Assembly: GCA_021401465.1 (NCBI GenBank) | Contig: JADDMT010000007.1 | Coordinates: forward strand, 541,525 to 605,524 | DNA: 64,000 bases | From: Teratosphaeria epicoccoides | Taxonomy: Eukaryota; Ascomycota; Dothideomycetes; Mycosphaerellales; Teratosphaeriaceae | Direction: 5' to 3' | Part shown: piece after piece, positions 47,376 through 56,424 of the stretch | Layout of the letters: each line of letters opens with the position of its first letter | How positions within the stretch are numbered: position 1 is the stretch's first letter | Position numbers and translations under genes: made by a program | The notes under the pieces: model-generated | Database searches by the model: none | What the model was told of the DNA's origin: nothing | What the model saw: the letters and a program-made list of their open reading frames with translations, nothing else

Positions 47376-47931
47376 CTTGTCTTTATCTACCTTCTTTTAA
47401 ATGCGCTTTAGCCTTAACATGACTGTTACTAGACTTAGAGATATAGTAACTTAATTAGCTGTAGCTATAGTAGTAACACTAGCCTACACTAGCGTAGATT
47501 ATAGCTAAGAGGGTATAGTAATCGATTAATTAGTAGCTATCGCTAAGGGCAAAGCTCCTTGTAATAGATTAGATGGCAATTTATTACTAGCCTGTAACTA
47601 AGGATCTAGGAGCGTATGCTTAGCTAGCGTAGTGCTACTACTATATAGCGATTAATAGAAAGGAAGAGTCTGCGAGTGCTAGCTAGCCACGCTAGCGTCA
47701 ATATCGATTGTCAGATAAGCTATAGTTAATAGTATGATAGTATTAAATCAATAATCCTACTACTAACAACACTAGCTGAAGTCAAGATCGCGATTCTTGG
47801 CGCGCCTCGGCATTAACCGAGCACACCGCGATTGCGACTGCGATTAGAATCGCCAGTAATAGCTATAAAGGCGCTAATTACAATCGCGCCGCCGCGATCG
47901 ACGACCGCGATTGAGGCAACCGAAAGGGCCC
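47376..47931. mobile_element. Right end of the host DNA transposon
   Basis: 556 bp, AT-rich on the left, with GC-rich CGCGATTG-type subterminal motifs from about 47790 and the terminal inverted repeat GAAAGGGCCC ending at 47931. No coding is readable. Confidence 0.65.
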
Positions 47932-47934
47932 TAA

Positions 47935-48317
47935 AATGGTCGACGTCGGTGCGAGTTCAATGAGAAATTGTATCGTGGATTGATATAGGCATCGTCACAA
48001 ATCATGCATCAAGTACACAAAGGCTGTGTGGTTCCCATGTCCGAGAAGCATCACGACGGACAGTGGGGTTATCGTCCAATTCTCGGAACAAGGATTGTTT
48101 GATACGGCTCAGCATAAATGGCTCTTCTGAACAATTCATGTCCACTGCGCTGTTGATACGAGCCGCATTTCATCACAGTCATGAATGGAGTGGATGGAGG
48201 TACAATTCCCGTGCCCTCAGCGCGTACCCTCTGGCAGTCCAATCGTCAAGCAGCACACCAATTCCGTCATTCCAGGCGGCATCTCACACGCAAAAGCGGC
48301 GGGGTCCCTTGGGAAGC
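47935..48317. other. No gene recognised
   Basis: Normal-composition sequence between the transposon island and the 3' end of the F-box gene. Confidence 0.6.
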
Positions 48318-49463
48318 CTAGCCGCCCCGTGCATGCACATAGACATCGGTCGTTGCCGCCCTCCACTCTGGATCATAAGCGCTCACGAATGGCCACGGCA
48401 GCCGCCTCCTCGTCTTCAGAACCAACCATCCCGCGCTGTCCCACGACTCGCCGTCTTGTACTTCGTCCCTCTCAAACCAGTAAACGAGGTTGCATATGCA
48501 ACATCGGCGCACACTAGCCAGCCTACTTGACCAGAATGAATTCTCTGGCTCCGCCGCTTCGAGTGGTCCACCCTGCATGAAATTCAACAGTTCAGCACTG
48601 AGACGATCACGTGACCAGTAAGTAGTGTAATGGGCACAGAGTCGGATATCCAATCTTTGCAGTGCGCTTAAGCAGAGGCCGCCATTTCCCAGAGAGGCGA
48701 AACGTGTACTACGCTCGCGCAGGTGGTGTGACTCCTCGATCTCAAGCCAATCTAGGTTACGGCCAGCTTCCACGGTCGACCCAATGGAGAGTCTGGTCGA
48801 TGAGAAAGTAGGCAAGCAGATGGTCGACGAGGATTTATAGTGAATGGTAGTTGCCCTGACGTCGGCGAAATTCCGACAGAGCTCAGCATAGCTGAGTAGG
48901 ACACGTCCTCCGTTCAGTACCAAACGCCTGTTCTGAGCAGGGTAACATTGTCTCTGCGTGCCAGGCTTTTTCGACTCCCACGGCTGGAACGAAAGACTGA
49001 CGTGTACGGTATTACAGGCCGCGCAAGCTTTCATATTCCAAAGGTGTCTTTTTGGCTGCAGACGGGGACGATTTGCCGTGGTGGCAGCGGTCTCAGCGTC
49101 CAGTGCCTGAGCATACCAGTCTCGGCCGAGCAGCCGGAGCCAGGCTCTCTCGTAATGTCGCTCGGCCTGAACGAGCCCTAATTCGCCTGCGACGTAGAAG
49201 TAGAAGAACTTTCGGCAGCTTTGTCGAAGGCTAAGCCGGTCGACCGGATCTAGGTACGGGGTGATCCCGAGCCACAATTCGTCTGGCAGGCTGAAGACCG
49301 GCAGCATCGCGATAGGGTTGCTCTGCGGCAGCGGAGCTCCATGTATTGCCCTGGCGGCTTTGATGCAGACGCTTTGCAAGCGGCTCCAGAGGCGTGAACG
49401 CATACTGCGGCTTAACGGCGGTGCCGTGATATACATAGTGTGCACTTTGCACTCGTGGTGCAT
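48318..49463 (-). CDS. F-box protein with two CxxC motifs, 381 aa
   Basis: An F-box lies at residues 57-90 (FSLPDELWLGITPYLDPVDR followed by LSLRQSCRKFFYF), the Skp1-binding module of SCF ubiquitin ligases. After it are CAAC at residues 147-150 and CCIC at about 321-324. This paired-CxxC arrangement is seen in many fungal F-box proteins and may bind zinc. The middle region would recognise the substrate, which is unknown. Single exon. The ATG at 49463 is the first in frame, but Met53, directly before the F-box, is an equally plausible start. It lies immediately distal to the transposon island. Its nominal neddylation link to COP9 subunit 1 (SCF complexes are COP9 targets) is general biology, not evidence of a cluster. 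Confidence 0.8.
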   Translation of the reverse strand: MHHECKVHTMYITAPPLSRSMRSRLWSRLQSVCIKAARAIHGAPLPQSNPIAMLPVFSLPDELWLGITPYLDPVDRLSLRQSCRKFFYFYVAGELGLVQAERHYERAWLRLLGRDWYAQALDAETAATTANRPRLQPKRHLWNMKACAACNTVHVSLSFQPWESKKPGTQRQCYPAQNRRLVLNGGRVLLSYAELCRNFADVRATTIHYKSSSTICLPTFSSTRLSIGSTVEAGRNLDWLEIEESHHLRERSTRFASLGNGGLCLSALQRLDIRLCAHYTTYWSRDRLSAELLNFMQGGPLEAAEPENSFWSSRLASVRRCCICNLVYWFERDEVQDGESWDSAGWLVLKTRRRLPWPFVSAYDPEWRAATTDVYVHARGG

Positions 49464-49814
49464 CTATCTCCAAAGCGATTCTGGGAGGGTTGACGCCGGG
49501 GCTAGTGGCAATCTGTGTCGTGTTCTAGTTACCAAGGCGGCGAGGCCAAGTTGTGAATCGCGGATGGATGTCAGGCATCGAAAGTAAGGGACGCCTGGCT
49601 GATTCGATATATGGGCCCTCCGTGCATTAGAGTTCAGCACGCTGACCCTTTTGCGAGCGTGACCAGCGAGAGTGATCCTCAGCCATTCAGGAGCACCTGA
49701 ATGGTCAAATTGGGTACAGGTTGATTGCTGCTGATGCCTCACACAGCAGAGCTGTATCGCTCTACCTCAAGAAAGCTCGCCTCGAAAAGTAGACTCTAAA
49801 GCTTGTAATCGAGA
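49464..49814. other. No gene recognised
   Basis: The 5' side of the F-box gene and the 3' side of the small membrane-protein gene; short frames only. Confidence 0.5.
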
Positions 49815-50174
49815 TTAGAAGGTCGCATTCTGCAGACGCTGATATTCCGTCCATCCATCGTGCCACTTCAGTTGTCTCTCGAAATAGTCCGGCGGAGCGA
49901 GTCTTCCATCCCGCAGAAATCGCCGCTCGGCCCGGCGATATTCAATCTCGCTCAGGTTTGCCCCCTGCTCCGCATTCTCGCTCAGATTTGCCCTCTGCTC
50001 TGCATTCTCATCCTGCCTCTTCTCTTTAACGAACATGCAAGGGACCCACGCATTCAATCTGGCACGCCCATCAAAAAAGAAAAACAATGCCAAAATACCA
50101 GCAACCCAATACCACACCGCTGAAGCGGGAGCGGTGTTGCTCGCCTCGTGCGCGTCGTGCAGTGCTTCGGCCAT
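49815..50174 (-). CDS. Hypothetical one-pass membrane protein, 119 aa
   Basis: After a short polar N-terminus there is one strong membrane segment (VWYWVAGILALFFFFDG, about residues 19-35). A decapeptide then occurs twice in a row (ENAEQRANLS, ENAEQGANLS), and a charged tail ends in ATF. The ATG at 50174 is the first in frame; open sequence continues upstream to 50255 without an ATG. A 5' exon is possible. Single-pass small proteins of this kind are common and poorly conserved in fungi; no family is recognised. Confidence 0.45.
   Translation of the reverse strand: MAEALHDAHEASNTAPASAVWYWVAGILALFFFFDGRARLNAWVPCMFVKEKRQDENAEQRANLSENAEQGANLSEIEYRRAERRFLRDGRLAPPDYFERQLKWHDGWTEYQRLQNATF
49951..50010. 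repeat. 30-bp direct tandem repeat, two copies
   Basis: 49951-49980 and 49981-50010 differ at four positions, all transitions. The repeat lies in frame within the small membrane-protein gene and encodes its doubled decapeptide. Confidence 0.9.
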
Positions 50175-50654
50175 GATGTTCAACGCATATGGCTGTCTTT
50201 CTGAAATGTCTAGTTCTTGTAGTCTGCTCACAATCTGCCTTTTTGCCAGTTGCAAAACACGACAATGTCCATACTCAAGAGATCAAGCACTGTCCTTGCA
50301 TTGTTTCCATGGCACTTACTGCAGTGAGCTGGCAGGAACAGCGCGGCATGGAAGCGACAAACCGGGTTCAAGCTTTCCTACCCTAGATTTCGCATTCACA
50401 CATTGCCACGCGCGACCCAAACCGTCGGTGAGTGCCCCCTTTCGCTGCTTCTACTGCTGCCCTACCTGCTCCAGGCGCTGCTTGGCTCATCGGTCGCCGC
50501 TTCGTCTGGCGAGCATCGTCGGCGGCCTGGTGACTGGCTCGCCGGGACGTCATCTCCCCGTGTCTTTATTTCCAGATTGGGTCCCGACTGATCTGGATTC
50601 CCTCACAGCGCCGTCGCCGTGGCTCCTTCGGTCTCGGTACCGTGTGTGTGCTTG
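50175..50654. other. No gene recognised
   Basis: Only short overlapping frames between two minus-strand genes; it includes the 3' flank of the peroxiredoxin-like gene. Confidence 0.5.
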
Positions 50655-51590
50655 CTACTGCTCTTCTTCCAACTCCAACAGTTTCCTTATCTGTTTCACT
50701 TCTGTGTGGTTTCTCATGTTGCCCATCCGATGACACCACACCACCTCGCCCTGGTCGAACAGGAACTCGCCACCGATCTGCAGTGGGTGACCACCTCGCA
50801 GGATGTCCCTCTTACGAATGCCATCCTCCTCCTTCAAGCTGTTTTTGATCGTTTTGAATTGACCCGAGGCCCAGTTTGGAATGCTGATGTCCTTCATGTA
50901 CTCCGGTCGCTCACCGCCCATGTTCAACGTCACGATCATGCCAAGCTTCTTGAACAGCTGTCGCGTCGGGTCGGCGTAGATGGGGAACGGGCAGCCGGTA
51001 AACTTCTTGTACTGGTGGATGAGATCCGGTTGGCCGCAGCCGATGACAATGATGCTGGTCGGGGTTGGGATGGCGAAGTAGTCCTCCTTGGTGATGCTCT
51101 TGCTGATGGCTTGCAGGTAGGCCTGGCACGCGCCGCAGTAGAAATGGCGGACGAAGATGACCAGCTGGCGCTGGTGGAGGGCGTATGCGGGGTCGTAGAT
51201 GGAGCCGAAGGGCATGCTCTTGCCATCCTGGCCAAAGATAGGAATGTCGTAGACGGAGGCCAACGTCGCGCGGTCGGGGCAGAGATCGCTGACGCCGGTG
51301 GAGAGCTCGGGATCGGAACGAAACTGTGCGAACCACTCGTCGGCATCGGCGGGCGGGATCGAGCCGGCGGGCGTGCTGGGGGTCAGATCGTCGACCTCTT
51401 TGTCCTTGTGAGTGTGGTAGCCCGAGTCGAGGGACGAGCTGGTCGTGGCGAGGGGGTGCATGACGGAGGCCGAGCGGGCGAAGACGGGCGACGAGGGCAC
51501 GCTCTTCGTGCTGCCGAGCCGCGAGGGCGGTACGAAAGGCTGCTCAAAGCGCGAGGCGCCCACAGGAGAAACACTCCTGTCGCTAGTCAT
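50655..51590 (-). CDS. AhpC/TSA-type thioredoxin-fold (peroxiredoxin-like) protein, 311 aa
   Basis: An N-terminal 90 residues of Ser/Pro-rich low complexity precede a thioredoxin-fold domain. The key motif RHFYCGACQAYL carries a CxxC in the peroxiredoxin position, and PTSIIVIGCG and CPFPIYADPTRQLFKKLGM follow, as in the AhpC-TSA_2 / PRXL2 (AAED1-like) family. A terminal block with GGEFLFDQGEVVWCHRM matches the family's end. Such proteins are thought to act as thiol antioxidants or oxidoreductases in the cytosol; activity of fungal members is not established. I used the ATG at 51590 because the open sequence before it is low-complexity and leader-like. Single exon, intact. Confidence 0.8.
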   Translation of the reverse strand: MTSDRSVSPVGASRFEQPFVPPSRLGSTKSVPSSPVFARSASVMHPLATTSSSLDSGYHTHKDKEVDDLTPSTPAGSIPPADADEWFAQFRSDPELSTGVSDLCPDRATLASVYDIPIFGQDGKSMPFGSIYDPAYALHQRQLVIFVRHFYCGACQAYLQAISKSITKEDYFAIPTPTSIIVIGCGQPDLIHQYKKFTGCPFPIYADPTRQLFKKLGMIVTLNMGGERPEYMKDISIPNWASGQFKTIKNSLKEEDGIRKRDILRGGHPLQIGGEFLFDQGEVVWCHRMGNMRNHTEVKQIRKLLELEEEQ

Positions 51591-53117
51591 CGCGCCTGTT
51601 CTCGTCACACGGGACACCTTGAACAGACGTGCCGCTGCACAGATGCACAGTTTCCGGCGATGGTGGATGGTGGTGCGTGGAGGCGTGGGAATGGGTCTTT
51701 GCAGACCAACGAGGACTGCGATGGATAATAGCTTCGGGGAGGAGACGATGCGGGATGGAGGAGGAGGAGAGAAGGGGAGATGCGAGAAGGCTGCCTGCCC
51801 ACCGATCGTGACATTATTGGCGACCTGTGATCCCGTGCGTCGGGCGGCCTCACCACACGCTTTGCGCCGTGGCTTCAGAGAGTTCGCCGCTCGTGCAACA
51901 TTGGCTTTCCACACGCGCGACGTCACCGTGCGAACCTGATCGCCGAGCTACGATGTATCTCCGGCTCTATTCCGGACACCGCGGCCCTTGGGCGCAGATT
52001 CGTGGCGATCGATCGTCACTGATGGTCTCGCCAGCGCGCGCCTTCCAGTCCGTTGTAGCGCTCCCTCCGCAGTGCATCGCGCCTCACATCCATCAGGGCG
52101 CCTTCCTTCAGAGGGTCGGCGGCAGGTGCGCGACGGGTGCAGGAGCCGCGCTCGGCTGCTACCCGCACCGAGCACTCCACCCGCCGTTGGGGCCAAGGGG
52201 GCGCAGCCGAGATTCGAAATTGGATGGCAAATAATAGGATGGTGCATTGTGTTCTGGAAGCGCGTAGAGGTGAAACTGTCCCGATGGCGCATATGCATGT
52301 ACATGGACAGATTGTGAGGAGAAGCAGATTGACGCGGCGATCAGCGCATGTCTCACCAGCAAGCCCATCATCATCCCTGCACGCATGTCGAATGTGGCAC
52401 CTGCGGTGATATAGGGCGGCGCGTCTCATGTTGAGCATCGTGCTGGTGGGCGATGTCTGCCCGGACCCTCGACGTGGTGAGTCGCAGCCGCACCCACGAC
52501 TCACGACTCCTCATCCCCGACCCGGACCTGTCGTTCGTCGCACGCATCGAGCAAGCTCCAGCACGGGCACGCTTCGGCAGCTCTTCCATCCAGCCTTTCG
52601 TGCTGAGATATGTCAATGAGAGATGAGGCAACAATGTACAGTCGCGACGCGCTTCATGTCCGCACGGGGAAGCTGAGTGGCCCAGTGCGCTGCAATCATC
52701 CTCCCCAAACACCTGCATCCGTCTTCGATGCCCACCAAGCCGCAGCACTCCCCTCGTCCGAGAGACACTATATGGCGAGGACGGAACCATCGAGTTGCCA
52801 GTCCTCAACAAGCTCGCAAAAATGAGGCTGGTCTGTGCACCTGGCGACCGGCGAGGCTCTGCGGAGAGCTGACACGCCATATCACGCTCCCGCTCGACAC
52901 CCAACCCATGTAGAATGCAGCTCCTTGGTGGAAAGTTGGCGTGGCAGGTTGCTTGGCAGGCATTGCCATCTCTGGCGCATCTACTGTCATAACCCGCACG
53001 ACAGAAATCAGCTACCCGATCAAGCGCACCGTCAGAAGACCAGCGTGATTCACCGAGGCAAGCCACGGGTACATGCACAGACCGCCAGCACAAACCAAAT
53101 TGTGAGATGCCGAAGAC
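51591..53117. other. No convincing gene
   Basis: GC-rich sequence with many overlapping frames. The longest (minus strand, 52371-53222) has no ATG start and an Arg/Cys-rich composition typical of a chance frame. The promoter of the peroxiredoxin-like gene lies on the left side. Confidence 0.45.
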
Positions 53118-53348
53118 ATGAGCTTCAAGGCGAGTGGCGTGCGCAGTCTGCGAGAGCGTCTGGCAGACACGCCGACGTCGATGGCCTCGGCTGTGGCCTA
53201 TGCGCACGCAGCGACAACACACGTTCCGTCATTCAAGCGTCCAGATTTGCAGGCTGGCGGGCGCGTTTCGCGGTGCATCCAGCAGCTGTTCCGGGGGAGT
53301 CATGAGATTGAGCCTGACGAGCAGACACTGCAAGTGTCAGTCGAATGA
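53118..53348 (+). CDS. Possible small hypothetical protein, 76 aa
   Basis: The ATG at 53118 opens a compact frame with plausible composition (MSFKASGVRSLRERLADTPT, later RCIQQLFRGSHEIEPDEQ). No signal peptide, membrane segment or family is recognised. It stands alone between two gene-poor stretches, so it could be a chance frame. Confidence 0.28.
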   Translation: MSFKASGVRSLRERLADTPTSMASAVAYAHAATTHVPSFKRPDLQAGGRVSRCIQQLFRGSHEIEPDEQTLQVSVE

Positions 53349-54181
53349 GGGTGACTTGCATCACGGGCGGGTCACTCCTACTGTTGTCTCTTGAGACGGC
53401 AGACGGTCTTCTGATAGCGGGCCAGAGGTCCTAATGGCTCGGTGAAAGCTGGACAGGGCCTCTCACTCAACCATGCTGGCTTGACAGCTTCGCCGACCGC
53501 TTCCTGACCTTGCACTGCTGCTGTAGACAAGCTTCTGGGCATGAGACAACGTTCCTGACATGGCTGGATGCTGATCGATACAAACGTCCTTGCGCCGGCA
53601 CTCTGTTGCTGCTGTGCAGCCGTTGGATCAGCCACCCAACCTGCCACTTGGTTGGTCAGTCGAGTCCAAAGCGTGACGATGCATATCATCGTATACCCTA
53701 TCGACGAGCAATCGACCGTGTTGGCAAGCACTTGGTCACAATGACAGGCAGTCAGGAGCAAAACTGAGCACTTCGACTAAGAGGATTGTCCACTCGATGA
53801 AACAATTGGATTGCATAGTTGAATTTGGATTCGACACAGCCGACTGAGCGATCGCCCGTCCGGTCAGTGAACCATAGATGACCCATCATTGCTGGAGAAT
53901 ATTCGTGCACATCCCGCCACACATGCATTATCAGGAGTTACCTATGTATGAAGTTTGCCCATGTACACGGAATAACACGGTCGCACGGTTTCACACGACT
54001 CATTCTTGTCGCAGATTCGTTGCCGAAGGTACATGAGCTGGGTGCCACCACACGCGTCAAAAACTTGTAAGATGACCGGAGACCCAATTGGCAAAATCAA
54101 TTGATCGCCACAACTTCAGAGCCAGATGCGGCTGTCATCACAACGCTACAACCAGCCCGATGGCCATCAGGACCAGTCAGC
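53349..54181. other. No gene recognised
   Basis: Short frames only; this is the 3' flank of the secreted-protein gene. Confidence 0.5.
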
Positions 54182-54673
54182 TCAGTATTGGGGGCAGTTG
54201 AAGCCATTGACGCTTGGAAAGGCCGTCGTCAAGCAAGCATTGATGCCGTCGGCGTGGCCGGACAGGCTAGCGCGAAAGCTGATGTAGACGACCTTGCCCT
54301 CGACGTAGCCATTGTACGAGCTGCAGCCCCAATGGCTCATGCTCCAATCACCGTCCGCCTCGGCGGCATCCTCGATGCAGTCGCGCAAGATACCGCAGCC
54401 GCCGTTGCCGAAATCCTGCCACGGGAAGCCGACATAGATCGCGTAGTCGACTTTCTTGAAGTAGTCGGAAGCGTAGCAGGACTGCTCGCCTTGACTCGGG
54501 TTGGTGCTACAAGTGAATGATCAGCATGAATTGGTGCAAAACAAACGGTCGAAAGGAAATGCGACTTACGAGAGAATCGTGGTGTTCATGCGCTCAGCGA
54601 GGATGGGGCTGCCGGAGGCGAGACCAGACAGCGTGGCACCAATGATGGCGGCGAGTAGGGCCTTGACAGCCAT
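54182..54673 (-). CDS. Small secreted cysteine-rich protein, 142 aa (effector candidate)
   Basis: Two exons, 54673-54570 and 54506-54182, with a 63-nt intron (GTAAGT donor, CTTGTAG acceptor). Joined length is 143 codons in one frame. The signal peptide MAVKALLAAIIGATLSGLAS is followed by a short pro-like stretch with an N-glycosylation site (NTT). The mature part has six cysteines: SCYASD, GGCGI, RDCIE, GCSSY, NACLT, FNCPQ, enough for three disulfides. It also has aromatic-rich strands (DYAIYVGFPWQDF, VEGKVVYISFRASL). Size, signal peptide, even cysteine number and a place 9 kb from the telomere are typical of fungal effector candidates. I do not recognise the family and no toxicity or host role is shown by the sequence. 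No damage is seen. Confidence 0.72.
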
Positions 54674-55590
54674 AACGGACGAGTTGTAGATGCTGAAGTG
54701 GGTCTAGGTTCGGCGGGCTCTGTTTTGGATGGTTGGTAGGATGTTTTCTGTTATCGATGAAGAACCGGCGATGATAAAGTGTTGTGTCTTGAGCAAGATG
54801 CACCTGTTGAAATAGTTTGTGAAGCCCGCTAGCACGGGCTTCTATCAATGATGCGGAAGGAGGTTCCGGCAGGGGCGTGCTTTCACGCTCGGCATGTGAC
54901 ATGACCGCAAGGCGAAGCCCGCTGCAGCTTCATGCGCAGACCAGATGTCATGACCTTCACAGGCGTTCTCAATGACGAATCACCTTGCGAGGTCTGCTCG
55001 AAGTGTGCTTGGTTGCCTCGAGGGTTCATCTGCACTGAATTTATCCATCGTGCGAACCCAGGTGCGAACTCCTGGATGGAGGCTTTTGCGCGAAGGATCT
55101 CAATCAAGCAGAGCAAAGAACCACTTTGAGCCGGCACATCAGAGGTAGGATTGCCGACAGGTAACGGGGTCTCAGCAGTCTGTCAATGCAACACTTATTT
55201 GTCTGGTCACCATGATGTCGAACGCCGCCGTCCAAGACTCGGGCTGAATTGCTCGCAAGAATCACCATCGTGGGGGGCCGACTGAGAGCTGAAGGACGAG
55301 AAAGAGAACCTGGTTCCGTTTCAATGAGCTGTCTTGCATTTAATTTAGCATACCCGGCTTCCCGAACGGCGAGGGCAAAGGAATCACAATGCGCGGCGCA
55401 GAACTGCGACAAGAGCATACTCGACTAACTCAAAGATTGCTGTCGTGATCGTCGTCTCTTTCACCTGAAATTCGAGCCGGGTTGCGGCATTTCAGAGGTA
55501 CCGGTGCTGTGCTGGCCCTCACACCTCAACAGGCGTGCCTATTTGGCCGTAGCATGCGTACCCGAGAATGGCCTTACAGCCCCCAGAGAA
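54674..55590. other. No gene recognised
   Basis: Promoter side of the secreted-protein gene and 3' side of the mitochondrial membrane-protein gene; short frames only. Confidence 0.5.
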
Positions 55591-56424
55591 CTACTGTTGC
55601 TTCCAGAACAAGTCCTTCCACCAGCTTCGTCGCCGAGTGGTGTCCACGGGAACGGCAGCGGGAGTGGCATTGGTAGTCAACGCCGGCTCGACCGCCGCAG
55701 CAGGAGTCGGAGCCACTCCCTGAACCGCCGTGTCTGCTATCCTAGGAGCCATTGCTCCACTTACTCTTGCCGGCACAACAGCCGGCATTGGGAAAGCCTG
55801 CTCGGCCTTCGCGGCAATCCACCGTCCCATCTCACCCGAATCACTTTTGCCAGACTGCGGCCAGAATCTCCACGTTGCCAAGGCGGTCGCTGTGCCGATT
55901 GACAGCAAGATCACAACACCCGCCATTCGCATCTCGCCCTTGAACCTCCTCGCCTCTTGCTGCCACGTCGCTCGATCCTTCGCCATCAGTGCATCCTGCC
56001 TCGCCTCTTTACGCTTGGCACGCTGGAGCGCCTGCTGCAATCGCGAAGTCTGTCTCGCATGGTCGGCCAGGATTGCTCGGCCGACCTTCAGCGCCTTGGC
56101 ATCCCAGATCCGTGCTGATGACTGTGGCAGTCGAAGGTGCGGGGTAGCTGGTGTGGGTGGAGGAGTGGGAAGCGGAAAGGGATCGATCTCGCTGGTCTTG
56201 ATGAGCTTGAGCGACGGCGAGTGCTCGATGCGGTTGAGATGGGAAATCTTGTTGAAGTGCTGTGTCTCGCGACTGTTGCTCAACGCGTTAAGTGCGAAGA
56301 GGATAGATGCGTGACGGTGCGGGGTCGTAGAGAAGGCGCGACGGACTAAGGGGGAGAGGAAGGAGTGAGGGTGAGTGGAGACGGTGAAAGGAGGCATGAT
56401 GGGACGAGAAACCAGGGACCGCAT
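55591..56424 (-). CDS. Predicted mitochondrial one-pass membrane protein, 277 aa
   Basis: The N-terminus after the ATG at 56424 is an Arg/Ser-rich amphipathic presequence (MRSLVSRPIMPPFTVSTHPH, ending near RRAFSTTPHRH), typical of matrix-targeted proteins. Next come a Pro-rich linker, a strongly charged coiled coil at about residues 110-165 (RQTSRLQQALQRAKRKEARQ) and one membrane segment at about 167-186 (MAGVVILLSIGTATALATWR). The Ala/Pro/Thr-rich tail ends with a basic WWKDLFWKQQ. That layout suggests an inner-membrane protein with a matrix coiled coil, but I do not recognise a named family. The frame continues upstream to an ATG at 56640, which would bury the presequence and is less likely. 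Single exon. Confidence 0.65.
   Translation of the reverse strand: MRSLVSRPIMPPFTVSTHPHSFLSPLVRRAFSTTPHRHASILFALNALSNSRETQHFNKISHLNRIEHSPSLKLIKTSEIDPFPLPTPPPTPATPHLRLPQSSARIWDAKALKVGRAILADHARQTSRLQQALQRAKRKEARQDALMAKDRATWQQEARRFKGEMRMAGVVILLSIGTATALATWRFWPQSGKSDSGEMGRWIAAKAEQAFPMPAVVPARVSGAMAPRIADTAVQGVAPTPAAAVEPALTTNATPAAVPVDTTRRRSWWKDLFWKQQ

Larger units (their letters stand above)
31003..47931. mobile_element. Nested transposon island in a PIF/Harbinger-like element
   Basis: The ends are inverted: GGGCCCTTTC at 31003-31012 and its complement at 47922-47931. The flanks carry a three-base duplication TAA (31000-31002 and 47932-47934), as PIF/Harbinger elements make. Just inside both ends are repeated GCGATTG-type motifs, and a second copy of the terminal CCCTTTCGGTT lies near 31049 on the left. 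Removing the two Gypsy insertions leaves about 3.1 kb, a normal size for an autonomous Harbinger element, and that remainder contains a Harbinger-type transposase remnant. The whole island is AT-rich and full of TAG/TAA, with sharp composition borders against the flanking genes. Confidence 0.75.

Noticed and set aside
50619..51728. 369-codon plus-strand frame opposite the peroxiredoxin-like gene
   Set aside because: The minus strand has the CGAC active-site motif and family-like order; the plus frame is a Gly/Val/Arg-rich mirror.
52371..53222. 283-codon minus-strand frame
   Set aside because: No ATG at the start, Arg/Cys/His-rich composition and no domain; overlapped by equally long frames on the other strand.
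54101..54520. 139-codon plus-strand frame
   Set aside because: Opposite the second exon of the secreted-protein gene, which has a signal peptide and a good intron; the plus frame is Ala/Val/Asp mirror composition.
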